Part shown: piece after piece, positions 1 to 9,079 of the stretch
Position numbering within the stretch: the first letter of the stretch is position 1
How the letters are laid out: each line of letters begins with the position of its first letter
Translations under genes and position numbers: made by a program
DNA from: Nordella sp. HKS 07
GTDB lineage: Bacteria; Pseudomonadota; Alphaproteobacteria; Rhizobiales; Aestuariivirgaceae
Reading direction: 5' to 3'
NCBI RefSeq assembly: GCF_011046735.1
Contig: NZ_CP049258.1
Span: forward strand, 5,970,001-6,034,000
DNA length: 64,000 nucleotides
Notes under the pieces: model-generated
The model's database searches: none
What the model was told of the DNA's origin: nothing
The model's input: only the letters and a program-made list of their open reading frames with translations

Positions 1-22
1 GCAACATTATGAAGGGGCATGA

Positions 23-1036
23 ATGCGCAAGGATCAGGGATTTCCACGCGGCATCGTCCACCGGCTGACGATCGACAGCAGCGTTCTGAAGGACAACCTT
101 CTGGGCGATCCGACCGAGCGGATCATCGATGTCTATGTGCCGGCTGGAACGACGGGTGAGGGGCTGCCGCTGCTCGTCGACCTAGTTGGCTTCACGGCGG
201 GTGGCCCGGCCCATACCAATTGGAAGAACTTCGGCGAGAACCTGCCCGAACGGCTCGATCGTCTGATCGCAGAGGGCGCCATGCCGCCCTGCGTCGTGGC
301 GCTGCCTGACTGTTTCACCAAGCTCGGCGGCAATCAGTATATCAATTCGGTGGTGATGGGACGCTGGGACGATTTCCTCCTACAGGAGGCTGTGCCCCAT
401 GTGGAAATGAAATTCGGCTGCGGTGGAACGGGAAAGCGGGGATGTTTCGGCAAGAGCTCGGGTGGCTATGGCAGCATGGTGCAGGCCATGCTGCATCCCG
501 ATTTCTGGAGCGCCGCCGCCTCGCATTCAGGCGATGTCGGATTCGAGCTCCTCTTCATTCCCGACTATCCGAAGATCCTGCGCGCTCTGGCGAGCACGGA
601 AAACTCGATCCAGAAGTGGCTGGAGAAATTCTTCGCGGCGCCGAAGGTCAAGGATGCCGATGTCCATATCCTGATGGACCTCGCGATGGCCGCGACCTAC
701 GATCCCGATCCCGGCGCCTATATGGGTGTGCGCCTTCCGGTGACGATGGACACCTGCGAACTCATCCCGGAGCGTTGGGCCAACTACGTCAAATGGGACC
801 CGTTGACCCTGGTCGAGACGCATGGCGAAGGGCTGAAGAAGCTCAAGGCGTTTTATATCGATTGCGGCGATATCGACCAGTTCAATCTCCTCTATGGCTC
901 GCGGCGCATGCACAGGCGTCTGACCGAGATGCAGGTGCCGCATGTCTATGAGGAGTTTGCCGACGATCATACCGCCGTCGACTACCGGATGGATATGAGC
1001 CTGCCGATTCTGGCGAAGGCGCTTACCAGCGCATGA
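23..1036 (+). CDS. alpha/beta-hydrolase esterase (enterochelin-esterase-like)
   Basis: This 337-residue protein looks like a cytoplasmic serine esterase of the alpha/beta-hydrolase (esterase D / Fes-like) group. The nucleophile elbow GKSSGGYGSM lies near residue 142. Candidate acid and base residues are the Asp in IDCGDIDQFN and the His in FADDHTAVDYRM near the C-terminus, in the expected Ser-Asp-His order. No signal peptide is seen. The start is chosen because a purine-rich GAAGGGG precedes it by about 6 bases. The last codons and the TGA stop lie inside a dispersed palindromic repeat, so the C-terminus may have been set by that element. The natural substrate cannot be told from sequence. 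Confidence 0.75.
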   Translation: MRKDQGFPRGIVHRLTIDSSVLKDNLLGDPTERIIDVYVPAGTTGEGLPLLVDLVGFTAGGPAHTNWKNFGENLPERLDRLIAEGAMPPCVVALPDCFTKLGGNQYINSVVMGRWDDFLLQEAVPHVEMKFGCGGTGKRGCFGKSSGGYGSMVQAMLHPDFWSAAASHSGDVGFELLFIPDYPKILRALASTENSIQKWLEKFFAAPKVKDADVHILMDLAMAATYDPDPGAYMGVRLPVTMDTCELIPERWANYVKWDPLTLVETHGEGLKKLKAFYIDCGDIDQFNLLYGSRRMHRRLTEMQVPHVYEEFADDHTAVDYRMDMSLPILAKALTSA

Positions 1037-1075
1037 TCCGGAAAAGTGGAGGCCGGTTTTCCGAAAAGATCATGC
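1031..1075. repeat. dispersed GCATGATCC palindromic repeat
   Basis: A 45-base imperfect palindrome starts GCATGATCCGGAAAAGTGG and ends with the complementary TTTTCCGAAAAGATCATGC. Elements of this kind are scattered between genes in many Hyphomicrobiales genomes. It contains the stop codon of the upstream esterase gene and could form a stem-loop in its mRNA. Confidence 0.7.
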
Positions 1076-1133
1076 GCCAGACCTTGCGTGGTTTTCGGGT
1101 GGTATGACGGGCAGGAGGGGCTAGGTTTCAGCG

Positions 1134-1687
1134 ATGAGCACCGTTATCCTCACTGACCATATCGAGACGCCCATCGGACCCATGCTGCTGATGGTCCGGG
1201 AGAACCGCATCATCGGACTCGAATTCGACGATCAGCCCGAGTGGTACCTGAAGGACCTCCGCCACCGCTTCAGCGAATTCGAGTTCAGGGAGACGCCGAA
1301 TCCTTGCGGCTTCTCGGATCCCTGCGCGCCTATTATGCGGGGGATATCGGCGCCGTCGACGAGCTCGCCACCGAAGGCGGCGGCACGCCGTTCCAGGAGC
1401 GCGTCTGGGCCGAGCTTCGGCGCATCCCGGTGGGTACCACGATCTCCTATGGCGAGCTGGCGGTCAGGCTCGGCGACAAGAAGGCGACGCGCGCCGTCGG
1501 CCTCGCCAATGGCCGCAATCCGATCTCAGTGGTCGTGCCGTGCCACCGCGTGATCGGCGCGGATGGCTCGCTGACCGGCTATGGCGGCGGCGTGCCGCGC
1601 AAGAAGTGGCTGCTGGCGCATGAGGGTGTGGTGCTTCGGGAGTCCTGTGCAGCCCGGCAAGCCGATCTGTTTTCGGGTGGCAATTAG
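1134..1687 (+). pseudogene. ogt: methylated-DNA-protein-cysteine methyltransferase, frameshifted
   Basis: Two overlapping frames together encode one Ogt/AGT-type DNA repair protein, which removes alkyl groups from O6-alkylguanine onto its own cysteine. The first frame (from 1134) gives the N-terminal domain beginning MSTVILTDHIETPIGPMLLM. The second frame, ending at 1687, carries the active-site motif NPISVVVPCHRVIG and the downstream GYGGG loop. The frame changes near 1318-1322 within GGATCCCTG; adding one base to the C run joins the halves smoothly into ...SLRAYYAGD. As written, the product would lose the active site. It may be a real pseudogene or a homopolymer sequencing error. Confidence 0.75.
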
Positions 1688-1731
1688 ACGTTGGCAAGAC
1701 GAGTATCGGATCCTCTTTCAAGGAGGTCCCG

Positions 1732-2211
1732 ATGTCTGCCATCAACTTCATCGCTCTGGGCACTGACGAAGTCCGCGCGCTGCAGAACGGCGCGCCCGAC
1801 GCCAACGGCCAGAAGCCCGAACGCCATATTTCAGACGGCGACGGCGTGCCCTGTCGTCATTGCCAGCGCGATGTCGGCAAGGGCGAGGCCTATCTCATTC
1901 TCAATTACCGGCCATTCTCCGCCTTGCAGCCCTATGCCGAATCGGGGCCGATATTCCTCCATGCCGAGCCTTGCGAGCGCTACGCGGTGACGGAGAAAGC
2001 GCCGGACATGTTCTTCAAGAATGGCCGGCGTTATCTGATTAAGGGCTACTATGCCAATGATCGCATCGCCTATGGCACCGGCACCATCGTCGAGCCCAGT
2101 GATATGGCCGAGACGGCAGCGAAGATCCTGGCGCGTCCGGATATCGCCTATGTCCATGTCCGATCGGCGCTGAACAACTGCTATCAGCTGCGCATCGAAC
2201 GCGCGTCGTGA
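1732..2211 (+). CDS. DUF1203 family protein
   Basis: This 159-residue soluble protein matches my recollection of the DUF1203 family, whose function is unknown. A CRHCQRDV motif (two cysteines with two residues between them) lies near residue 43, and FLHAEPCERY follows near residue 78; together they could bind a metal or a thiol cofactor. The start follows an excellent ribosome binding site, AAGGAGG, 5-6 bases upstream. It stands 44 bases after the broken ogt gene on the same strand and may be co-transcribed with it. Family assignment is from memory of conserved motifs, not a search. Confidence 0.7.
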   Translation: MSAINFIALGTDEVRALQNGAPDANGQKPERHISDGDGVPCRHCQRDVGKGEAYLILNYRPFSALQPYAESGPIFLHAEPCERYAVTEKAPDMFFKNGRRYLIKGYYANDRIAYGTGTIVEPSDMAETAAKILARPDIAYVHVRSALNNCYQLRIERAS

Positions 2212-2251
2212 ATAAAAAAGCCCCATTCCGGGCGTCGGGTCCGGAATGGGG
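2209..2251 (-). terminator. rho-independent terminator of the 2292-2546 gene
   Basis: An 11-bp perfect stem (CCCCATTCCGG with CCGGAATGGGG) encloses a 9-base loop. On the minus strand it is followed by a run of T (TTTTTTATTC). This fits an intrinsic terminator for the small minus-strand gene just to the right. It sits directly after the stop codon of the plus-strand DUF1203 gene. Confidence 0.8.
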
Positions 2252-2291
2252 CAGGTGCCACCGGCTCAGCCGGAGGTCACGGAGATTGCGG

Positions 2292-2546
2292 TCACATCGG
2301 ATCGTGATGGCGGATATGCAGCGGCGTGACGATGTCCTGCATCCTGCGCTCCGGGGGCTCGGACGGGCCGAGCCTCGTGATATCTACACCAATGTCATTG
2401 ATGAGCTGCGGCCCCATCGTTCTCAGCAGGTCGACAGCCAGCTCTTCGTTTTGACGGGCTCGGCGAGCTTCCCGTCTGTCATTGACCCAGCGGGCAAACT
2501 TGCTGAAGGGCGACGGGCCTGAACGGGCGGAATCGATAGGGGTCAT
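2292..2546 (-). CDS. small DUF1127-like protein
   Basis: This basic 84-residue protein has the layout of the alphaproteobacterial DUF1127 proteins: a WVNDRREARRARQNEEL helix followed by a conserved-looking NDIGVDITRLG segment. Related small arginine-rich proteins have roles in RNA turnover and in phosphate and carbon metabolism, but this one is longer and only loosely similar. The start at 2546 is preferred over one 45 bases further upstream because GAGGAGAG lies just ahead of it. It is a single-gene unit with its own terminator. Confidence 0.6.
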   Translation of the reverse strand: MTPIDSARSGPSPFSKFARWVNDRREARRARQNEELAVDLLRTMGPQLINDIGVDITRLGPSEPPERRMQDIVTPLHIRHHDPM

Positions 2547-2694
2547 GGCGGCTCTCCTCGTGCTGCATTCCGGCTCTTGCGTGGCCGGCATCGAAGCTGA
2601 TGGAAGAGAGCGTAGTGATACTGGCGGTGCGGCGCTGTGCGGAAAATCACAACACGCGTAATATCCATCCCGTTCCGCGAGAATTCCCTATAAT

Positions 2695-3468
2695 TTATAA
2701 TGCCTTGGCGGTTTTTCGGTTTCGCAGGACATGCTCGTGGCGAGCATCATAAAGGGCCGAATCGCGGAACTCGTGATTACCGAGAACCGGTCCGACGATC
2801 ACCAGGGCCGTGCGGGTCAATTTGGCGGCGCGCGCCTTCTTCGCGATGGTCGCCAGCGTCCCGTGAATGATCCGCTCGTCCGGCCAGCTCACCCGATAGC
2901 CGATCACCACCGGGCAGTCGGCGCCGTAATGCGGTGTCAGCGCCCGCTCGACATAGCCGAGATTGCGCACCGAAAGATGGATGACGAGTGTAGCCTTGGC
3001 ACGGCCGAGCTCTTCCAGCGTCTCCATCTCGGGCATCGGCGAGGCCTGCATCGCGGTGCGGGTCAGGATGATGGTCTGTGCGATCTCGGGCAAAGTGAAT
3101 TCGGTCTTGAGCGCCGCCGCCGTCGCCGCAAAGGCGGGCACGCCGGGTGTCACGTCATAGGGGATGCCGAGCCGGTCGAGACGCCGCATCTGCTCGGCGA
3201 TGGCGCCGTAGATGGAAGGATCGCCCGAATGGACACGGGCCACGTTCTGGCCTTGCGCGTGCGCCGCCTCGATCTCGGCGATGATCTCGTCGAGATGCAG
3301 CGGCGCCGTGTCGATCACGCGCGCGCCTTGCGGCGCGGCTTTGACGATCTCTTCTGGCACCAGCGAGCCCGCATAGAGGCAGACCGGACAACTCTGGATG
3401 AGCTTTAGGCCGCGCAAAGTGATGAGATCGGGAGCGCCGGGTCCAGCGCCGATGAAATGAACCGTCAT
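2695..3468 (-). CDS. cobM: precorrin-4 C11-methyltransferase
   Basis: CobM transfers a methyl group from S-adenosylmethionine to C-11 of precorrin-4 on the way to the corrin ring. The 257 residues show the tetrapyrrole methylase fold: [20 protein letters not shown] at the N-terminus, [14 protein letters not shown] near residue 77 and the SAM-binding [10 protein letters not shown] near residue 106. Length is normal for the family. It is the last gene of the six-gene cob operon; its start lies one base after the stop of cbiG/cobJ and has no strong ribosome site of its own, so translation is probably coupled. Confidence 0.92.
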   Translation of the reverse strand: MTVHFIGAGPGAPDLITLRGLKLIQSCPVCLYAGSLVPEEIVKAAPQGARVIDTAPLHLDEIIAEIEAAHAQGQNVARVHSGDPSIYGAIAEQMRRLDRLGIPYDVTPGVPAFAATAAALKTEFTLPEIAQTIILTRTAMQASPMPEMETLEELGRAKATLVIHLSVRNLGYVERALTPHYGADCPVVIGYRVSWPDERIIHGTLATIAKKARAAKLTRTALVIVGPVLGNHEFRDSALYDARHEHVLRNRKTAKAL

Positions 3469-3469
3469 G

Positions 3470-5239
3470 CTAATGCTGCCTCTTCTTGGCGTAGCCGCGT
3501 GGCGTATAGGCGTAGGTTTGTCCGTCGCCGCGGCGGAATGATCTGGATTGTGACGAGCCGACCATCACCAGCGTCAGCATGTCCACCACCTTTGTGTCGA
3601 AGTCCTTGAGCGCCACGATGCGCACCGTCTCTTCCGGCCGGCCGAGATTGCTGGCGATAATGACCGGCGTTTCCGGACGGCGCTCCGGTTTCAGGATGGC
3701 GATAGCACGGTCAAGCTGGTCGCGGCGCTTGAGCGAGCGCGGATTGTAGAAGGCGGTGACGAAGTCGCCGCGGGCCGCCGCCTCCACCCGTTTTTCGATG
3801 ACCTCCCAGGGAGTGAGAAGATCCGAAAGCGAGACGCAGCAGAAGTCATGGCCGATCATGGCGCCAGCGCGCGCCGCGGCGGCCTGGAAGGCGGATATGC
3901 CAGGCAGCACCTCCACGGCAATCCGCGCCGGCTCGAGATCGAGCAGCTCATAGACAAGCGCCGCCATGGCATAGATGCCGGGATCGCCCGAGCAGACGAG
4001 CGCTACCTGGCGGCCCTCCCTGGCGAGGGCAATGGCATAGCGCACCCGGTCCTCCTCGGCTCCGAGTGGGAAGCGATGCTCAGGCTGGCCCGTCCTCACA
4101 TCCTGCGCCAGATCGAGATAGAGGCCGTAGCCGACCCAGTCGGTGGCTCGCCTGAGGGCTTCGCTGGCTTCCGGGCTGCGCATGGCCTTATCGCCCGGGC
4201 CGAGGCCGATGAGCGAGACTGTGCCGCGCCGCCGGCCGGCGAGATCGGTCAATGGCTTGGGGCTCATGGCGATGGCGCAGGTGGCGCGCTTGGACTTGGT
4301 CTTGGCGACGATCAGCTCGGATCGCGGACCAGTGGCCGCCAGTGCGGCGCCCTCGGCGACACCGGGACAGCCCACCTCGCTCATCACCACGGGCGAAGGC
4401 GTCTTGAGGCGCGAGGCCTGCGCATTGAGTTCGCCTGCTGTGAAGACGCGCAGCGGAAGCCCGAGATGGCCGCACAAGGCCGCGATCGCCGCTTCGTCTT
4501 CCTTGAGATCGATCGAGGTAATCAAGGCGAGCGAAGACTTTGCCAGGCCATGCTGAGCGAGCGTCTCCTCGACGAGGCCGATGAGCTCCGCGGCGGCGAC
4601 ACCACGTTCGCCGCCCACACCCAAAGCGAGAACCTTGGGGTGATAGACGAGATGCGCCGGTGATCCGCTGACAGAGCGATGCGTGGCGGTGACGGTGAGC
4701 GCAGCCTCGGGCGACATTGGCAGGTCGAGCCACGGCAACTCGCCCGCGATCGCGACCTTCTCATCGGCCAGCAGACGCGCGGCGAAATCCTTCATGTCTT
4801 GCGGATTGGCAAGCACCCAGCCTTCGGGCGGATCGTCCAAGGCCGCGCCGAAGCGCAGATCGCTCGCCGTGGTGATGGCCGCATGGCCGCGGGTGAAAAT
4901 GGCGATGCGCCGGGCGAGTTCATTGGCGCCGTGATGGCCGCCCAGCAGGGGCACGACGGAAGAACCGTCCTCGGCCAGCACCAGAACTGGCGGCTCCCGC
5001 CGCTTGTCTTCGAGCACAGGTGCCAGCGCCCGCACCACGATGCCTGAGGCACAAAGTGCTACGATCGTCCGCCCGTCGCGGAACAGCGATTGCAGCGCGC
5101 TCGTTGCCTTCTCATAGGAACGATCCGGCCCGCTTACGCAGCTTGGACAGTGAATCTCGCCGCCCAGAGCTTCCTTGATCTGTCGCGCCAGCGGCAAAGC
5201 GGAGGCGCCGAGAATGAAGATGGCTGGCACCGTCACCAT
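3470..5239 (-). CDS. cobJ: fused CbiG / precorrin-3B C17-methyltransferase (CobJ)
   Basis: A 589-residue fusion. Residues 1 to about 335 form a full CbiG: an N-terminal part with [19 protein letters not shown] and a C-terminal part with [18 protein letters not shown]. Residues about 340-589 form CobJ, the SAM-dependent enzyme that methylates C-17 with ring contraction, with [17 protein letters not shown] and [19 protein letters not shown]. CbiG in the anaerobic route opens the ring-A lactone; here it is joined to the aerobic-type methylase. The start overlaps the end of cobI by 7 bases. Similar fusions occur in rhizobial relatives, so the fusion itself is probably genuine. Confidence 0.9.
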   Translation of the reverse strand: MVTVPAIFILGASALPLARQIKEALGGEIHCPSCVSGPDRSYEKATSALQSLFRDGRTIVALCASGIVVRALAPVLEDKRREPPVLVLAEDGSSVVPLLGGHHGANELARRIAIFTRGHAAITTASDLRFGAALDDPPEGWVLANPQDMKDFAARLLADEKVAIAGELPWLDLPMSPEAALTVTATHRSVSGSPAHLVYHPKVLALGVGGERGVAAAELIGLVEETLAQHGLAKSSLALITSIDLKEDEAAIAALCGHLGLPLRVFTAGELNAQASRLKTPSPVVMSEVGCPGVAEGAALAATGPRSELIVAKTKSKRATCAIAMSPKPLTDLAGRRRGTVSLIGLGPGDKAMRSPEASEALRRATDWVGYGLYLDLAQDVRTGQPEHRFPLGAEEDRVRYAIALAREGRQVALVCSGDPGIYAMAALVYELLDLEPARIAVEVLPGISAFQAAAARAGAMIGHDFCCVSLSDLLTPWEVIEKRVEAAARGDFVTAFYNPRSLKRRDQLDRAIAILKPERRPETPVIIASNLGRPEETVRIVALKDFDTKVVDMLTLVMVGSSQSRSFRRGDGQTYAYTPRGYAKKRQH

Positions 5240-5934
5240 GCCTCGCCTCCCTGATAGATGAGAATGGTAGAGAAATACGGCCGCTCGCCATCAGGAACAT
5301 CCGACAGCCGCGTGATCTTCTCATCGTCGCGCGTCGCCTTCTCGATGATCGTTGCGCGCTCGGCGAGGCCCAGCTTCCTCAGCACGTCCCGGATCTTCTC
5401 GAAATGCTGGCCGACCTTCATGATGGCGACGGCGTCCGCATTCACGATCTCGGCCGTGAGGCGTTCGGCATCGAGCGTGCCGGGAAGCACTTTGAGTATA
5501 TCGTTGCGGGCCGCGAGCGGCCGGCCGATCCGGGCGGCGCAGGCGGTGATGGACGTGATGCCGGGGACGATCACAGTCGCATGCTTCTCCGCCAGGCGAT
5601 CGAGCAGATAGGCGAAGCTGCCATAGAACAGAGGGTCGCCTTCGCACAGAAAGGCGACATCGCGCCCGTCGTCGAGATGGCGTGCGATCGCGTCAGCCGC
5701 CTCGTCATAGGCCTCCTTAGCCGGCTCCCTTTCGCGCCGCATCGGCACGGTGATCGCGAGCTCGATCACGTCCTCGGGAATGAAGGGGGTGGCGATCTTG
5801 CGGGCGAGGCTGTCTTTGCCATTGGCGGCGGGGTAGGCGATGACCGGCACCTGCGAAATGATGCGCCAGGCCTTGAGCGTGATGAGTTCGGGATCGCCAG
5901 GGCCGACGCCCAGACCATAGAATGTGCCGCTCAT
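5233..5934 (-). CDS. cobI: precorrin-2 C20-methyltransferase
   Basis: CobI methylates C-20 of precorrin-2 using S-adenosylmethionine, giving precorrin-3A. The protein (233 residues) opens with the methylase signature GTFYGLGVGPGDPELITLKA and carries VAFLCEGDPLFYGSFAYLLD near residue 100 and VIVPGITSITACAARIG after it. The open frame extends further upstream, but the ATG at 5934 is chosen because the family begins here and because it overlaps the cobL stop codon in the ATGA arrangement used elsewhere in this operon. Confidence 0.93.
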   Translation of the reverse strand: MSGTFYGLGVGPGDPELITLKAWRIISQVPVIAYPAANGKDSLARKIATPFIPEDVIELAITVPMRREREPAKEAYDEAADAIARHLDDGRDVAFLCEGDPLFYGSFAYLLDRLAEKHATVIVPGITSITACAARIGRPLAARNDILKVLPGTLDAERLTAEIVNADAVAIMKVGQHFEKIRDVLRKLGLAERATIIEKATRDDEKITRLSDVPDGERPYFSTILIYQGGEAW

Positions 5935-7136
5935 GGCTTGACCGCCCGCCATTGCAGCACCGGCATCCTGGGCTTCAAGGCGCGCAGCGAACCGATGCGC
6001 GCGAAATGCGATACCTCGATGCGCGCGAGATCGCCGCCATATTTCTCCTGCAGATCGACGAGATGCAATTCGCCCTCGAGCGTCACTACATTCGCCACCA
6101 TGCGTCCTTGCGATCTGAGCGCCGCCCAGCTCTCTTCGAAGACGCCGGGAACGCCCATGCCGCCGCCGATGAAGACGGCATCGGGCGTGGGCTGGCCGGT
6201 AAGGCTCGCCGGCGCGTCGCCGGCGATGACGGTGAGGCGGGGCGTGCCGAGACGGTCGGCATTCTCGCCGATCATCTTGAGCCGCTCGGCATGGCTTTCG
6301 AAGGCGATGGCACGGGCGCCGCGCGCCGCCCGCATCCATTCGATGCCGATCGACCCGCAGCCGGCGCCGACGTCCCATAGAAGCGCGTCGGGATAGGGGG
6401 CGAGTGCGGCGAGCGTCGCGGCGCGCACTTCGCGCTTGGTGAGTTGGCCGTCATGGACAAAGATCTCGTCGGGAAGGCCCGGCACCCGCGACAGGAGTGC
6501 GGCGCCCGGTTCGGCGCGGCACTGGATAGCCAGCGTGTTCAGATCGGAGAAGACGCGTCCGGGGGGCTCGTCAGCGCGGAATGAGGCACGGCTTTCGCGC
6601 GAGCCACCCATATTCTCGAGAACGGTGATTTCACTGGCGCCGTAGCCGCGCGCGACGAGGCGGCGCGCCACTTCGGGGATCGTCGCAGCATCGGCGGTCA
6701 GCGCCAGGAGCCTCACATCCGGTTGGATGAAGGCTTCGAGATTGGCGGCGGGACGGCCATGCAAGGTGATCGTGTCGCAATCGCCGAGCGACCAGCCCAT
6801 GCGCGCGGCGGCAAGGCTGAAGGAGGAGAGATGCGGCACGATCTCCATCTCCGCGAAGGGCACGATCTCCATGAGCTTGCGCGCCACGCCGTAATTGAGG
6901 GGATCGCCGGTGGCCAGCACCACGGTGGCGCGGCCGCGCAAGGGCTTGATCCGATCGATGACGGCGCTGAAGGGCTGCGGCCATTCCTGCTGCTCGGCCT
7001 TGCTCGCGCCGGTCAAGGCGAGAAGGCGCTTCGAGCCGACAATGACCTCGGCCGCGCCGAGCAGGCCGCGGGCGCGCGCGGAAAGGCCGTCGACTCCGTC
7101 CTCGCCCATGCCGATGATACTGAGCCATTTGGTCAT
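5931..7136 (-). CDS. cobL: precorrin-6B C5,15-methyltransferase (decarboxylating)
   Basis: CobL methylates C-5 and C-15 of precorrin-6B and removes the acetate side chain at C-12, giving precorrin-8X. The 401 residues contain both expected parts: a CbiE-type methylase (residues 1 to about 200; WLSIIGMGEDGVDGLSA, VVLATGDPLNYGVARKL) and a CbiT-type Rossmann methyltransferase (about 215-401; LLWDVGAGCGSIGIEWMRA, AVFIGGGMG). Both neighbours overlap it by 4 bases, which suggests tight translational coupling. Confidence 0.93.
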   Translation of the reverse strand: MTKWLSIIGMGEDGVDGLSARARGLLGAAEVIVGSKRLLALTGASKAEQQEWPQPFSAVIDRIKPLRGRATVVLATGDPLNYGVARKLMEIVPFAEMEIVPHLSSFSLAAARMGWSLGDCDTITLHGRPAANLEAFIQPDVRLLALTADAATIPEVARRLVARGYGASEITVLENMGGSRESRASFRADEPPGRVFSDLNTLAIQCRAEPGAALLSRVPGLPDEIFVHDGQLTKREVRAATLAALAPYPDALLWDVGAGCGSIGIEWMRAARGARAIAFESHAERLKMIGENADRLGTPRLTVIAGDAPASLTGQPTPDAVFIGGGMGVPGVFEESWAALRSQGRMVANVVTLEGELHLVDLQEKYGGDLARIEVSHFARIGSLRALKPRMPVLQWRAVKP

Positions 7137-7762
7137 GGAGCAAGTTCCGCCGTGATGGCATTGATGACCGACGAAGCCATGGCCGAGCCGCCGCGCCGGC
7201 CGAGAATGGTCGCGAAGGGCACACCGCGTGGGTTTTCGGCGAGCTCGTCCTTGGATTCCTTGGCGCCGATGAAGCCGACCGGCATGCCGATGATGGCGGC
7301 GGGCTTGTCGGCCCCGGCATCGAGCGCTTCGAGCAGCGCGAAGAGCGCGGTCGGCGCATTGCCGATGACGACGATGGCGCCGGCCAGGCGCGGCAGCCAG
7401 AGCGAGACGGCGGCGGCCGATCGCGTGATCTGCCGACCGAGACCGTGCTCGCGCGCTTTGGAGTCGTTCAGCGTGCAGATGATCTCCACACCGCCTGGCA
7501 GCGCGCGGGCGATGATGCCGTGCCGCACCATCTCGCTATCGGTGAAGATAGGCTTTCCAGCCATGAGCGCGCCGGCCAGGGCGGCGGGCAGGGCGGCGGT
7601 GATGCGCAGATCGGCAACGATATCCGTCATGCCGCAGGCATGGATCACCCGTTCGGCGATCGGCCGCGCCGGCGCGGCGAATCCACTGAGATCGGCCTCG
7701 GCGCGGATCGTCGCGAAAGATCGCCGGTAAATCTCGACCGGATCGCTCAGATAGTCTCTCAC
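7133..7762 (-). CDS. cobH: precorrin-8X methylmutase
   Basis: CobH moves the methyl group from C-11 to C-12 of precorrin-8X to give hydrogenobyrinic acid. The protein is 209 residues, the usual size. Family features are ERVIHACGMTDIVADL near residue 37, containing the catalytic-type histidine, and the glycine-rich GNAPTALFALLEAL near residue 132. It overlaps cbiX upstream and cobL downstream by 4 bases each. Confidence 0.92.
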   Translation of the reverse strand: MRDYLSDPVEIYRRSFATIRAEADLSGFAAPARPIAERVIHACGMTDIVADLRITAALPAALAGALMAGKPIFTDSEMVRHGIIARALPGGVEIICTLNDSKAREHGLGRQITRSAAAVSLWLPRLAGAIVVIGNAPTALFALLEALDAGADKPAAIIGMPVGFIGAKESKDELAENPRGVPFATILGRRGGSAMASSVINAITAELAP

Positions 7763-8820
7763 GTCTTTTTCATGCTCCGGGGGCCGAGCGGGTGGTCGGC
7801 ATGCGGATAGGGGTGATGGTGATGCCCGTGATTGTAGCCATGGCCGTGATGGTGATCGTGGTCATGGTCATGGTGGTGACCGTGATCGTGGTGATGGTGG
7901 TGATCGTGATCATGAGGGTGATCATGGTCATGATGATGCGCCTTGCCGGTGCCGATGCCCTCGACATGGTGGTGATGGCTCTCTTGCGGGGCGCCGACTT
8001 CCGCTTCGAAGCCAAGTATCTGAGTGCGGAATTTGCACATCTGGCAGTTCATCGCCGTCTCCCCGGAGACGATCTGCTCGACGCGCTCGACGAAAGTGTC
8101 GATCACCGCCGGATGGTCGTTGAGATAGGGCGCCTTGATGAACTGGATGCCGGGATAACGCCTGGCCACCGCGTCGGTCGCGTCATAGATGCGCTGCACC
8201 AGGATGCCGGTGAAGAGGAAATAGGGGAACACGATGATGCGCCGGTAATTGAGCCGTGCCGCATGTTCGAGCGCCGGCTCGACCAGCGGGAAGGTGACGC
8301 CCGAATAGGCGGTCTCGGCCCAGCCGAAGCCGAAGCCTTCCCACAGGAGGCGGGTGACCTTCGATACGTTGGAATTGGCGTCGGGATCGGACGCGCCGCG
8401 GCCCACCACCACCAGCAGCATCTCATGCCGTGCGATATCACCGGGCGCGTCGCGCAGCGCTTCCTCGATCCGGTCGGCGGCGGCGCGCATCATCTTGGGG
8501 TCGATGCCCAGCTCCTTGCCGTAATCGATCTTGAGCCCATTCTTGGCGGCATAGGTGTTGAGGACCGAGGGAATGTCATTCTTGGCATGGCCGGCGGCGA
8601 AGAGCATGCCCGGCACCGCGAGCACCTGGTCGACGCCTTCAGCCCTGAGCTTATCGAGGCCGTCGCGGATGATCGGGGTGGCGAATTCGAGATAGCCGAA
8701 CTCGACCGGCCTGTCGGGGAACCGGCTTTTCAGGTGCTGTGCCAGGACGGCGAATTCCTGGACAGCATCCTCATCGCGGCTGCCATGGCCGCACAGCATC
8801 ACGCCGGTCTTTGTCTGCAT
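7759..8820 (-). CDS. cbiX: CbiX-type sirohydrochlorin/cobalt chelatase with His-rich tail
   Basis: A 353-residue long-form CbiX. The N-terminal half keeps both chelatase histidine motifs, MLCGHGSRDED and MLFAAGHAKNDIP. The second half repeats the fold but reads VVGRGASD where the first has GHGS. The C-terminus carries MNCQMC, an MXCXXC cluster-binding motif like that of Bacillus megaterium CbiX, and then about 70 residues dominated by His and Asp. CbiX inserts cobalt early, in the anaerobic route; here it heads an operon for aerobic-type enzymes, so it may store or deliver metal instead. The start at 8820 matches the family N-terminus. Confidence 0.85.
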   Translation of the reverse strand: MQTKTGVMLCGHGSRDEDAVQEFAVLAQHLKSRFPDRPVEFGYLEFATPIIRDGLDKLRAEGVDQVLAVPGMLFAAGHAKNDIPSVLNTYAAKNGLKIDYGKELGIDPKMMRAAADRIEEALRDAPGDIARHEMLLVVVGRGASDPDANSNVSKVTRLLWEGFGFGWAETAYSGVTFPLVEPALEHAARLNYRRIIVFPYFLFTGILVQRIYDATDAVARRYPGIQFIKAPYLNDHPAVIDTFVERVEQIVSGETAMNCQMCKFRTQILGFEAEVGAPQESHHHHVEGIGTGKAHHHDHDHPHDHDHHHHHDHGHHHDHDHDHHHGHGYNHGHHHHPYPHADHPLGPRSMKKT

Positions 8821-8822
8821 GG

Positions 8823-8960
8823 GTTTCCTGCCTCTTTGACGCGCAAGAAAGGACAGGGTTCCAGGCACGGTTGTGCCGGATGATCGCTGCAGCTCCGGCA
8901 TTGGCCCCCGATTTGGGTCGGCCGCACCGGACTTGCTTTCAGTTCCTTGGATGGAACGCT
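8823..8960 (-). promoter_or_regulatory. divergent cobalamin-riboswitch-like leader of the cbiX operon
   Basis: Read on the minus strand, this leader shares the core of the two clear B12 riboswitches in the window: a GTTCC/GGAAC pair, CCGGTGCGG, then ACCC, a short spacer and GGGGGCCAA followed by GCCGGAGCTGC. It lacks the usual CCCCGCAACTGT block. A weakened B12-box-like GGCAGGAAACC sits directly before the start codon and overlaps the likely ribosome binding site. This suggests a diverged or partly decayed riboswitch acting on translation. A covariance-model scan would decide. Confidence 0.55.
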
Positions 8961-9055
8961 GCTCGTCTTGCGTATCAGCACACCTAGCTGGCGCTGGTTC
9001 CCGGGTCAATCGCCACCGCGACCTCTCACGGGGATTGAGCGACAGCGGGCAGGAC

Positions 9056-9071
9056 CGTAGAGGACTCTACG
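9056..9071. promoter_or_regulatory. short perfect inverted repeat
   Basis: CGTAGAG and CTCTACG face each other across two bases in the gap between the cbiX leader and the 9256 gene. It could be a small operator or a hairpin. There is no other support. Confidence 0.25.
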
Positions 9072-9079
9072 TCAGGTGA

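Noticed and set aside
1300-1330. Programmed ribosomal frameshift in ogt
   Set aside because: No slippery heptamer or downstream structure typical of programmed sites is seen, and other genes in the window have similar single-base breaks.
7790-7960. Repetitive CAT/GTG-rich DNA suspected as a tandem repeat or CRISPR-like array
   Set aside because: It encodes the His/Asp-rich tail of CbiX and has no regular repeat-spacer structure.
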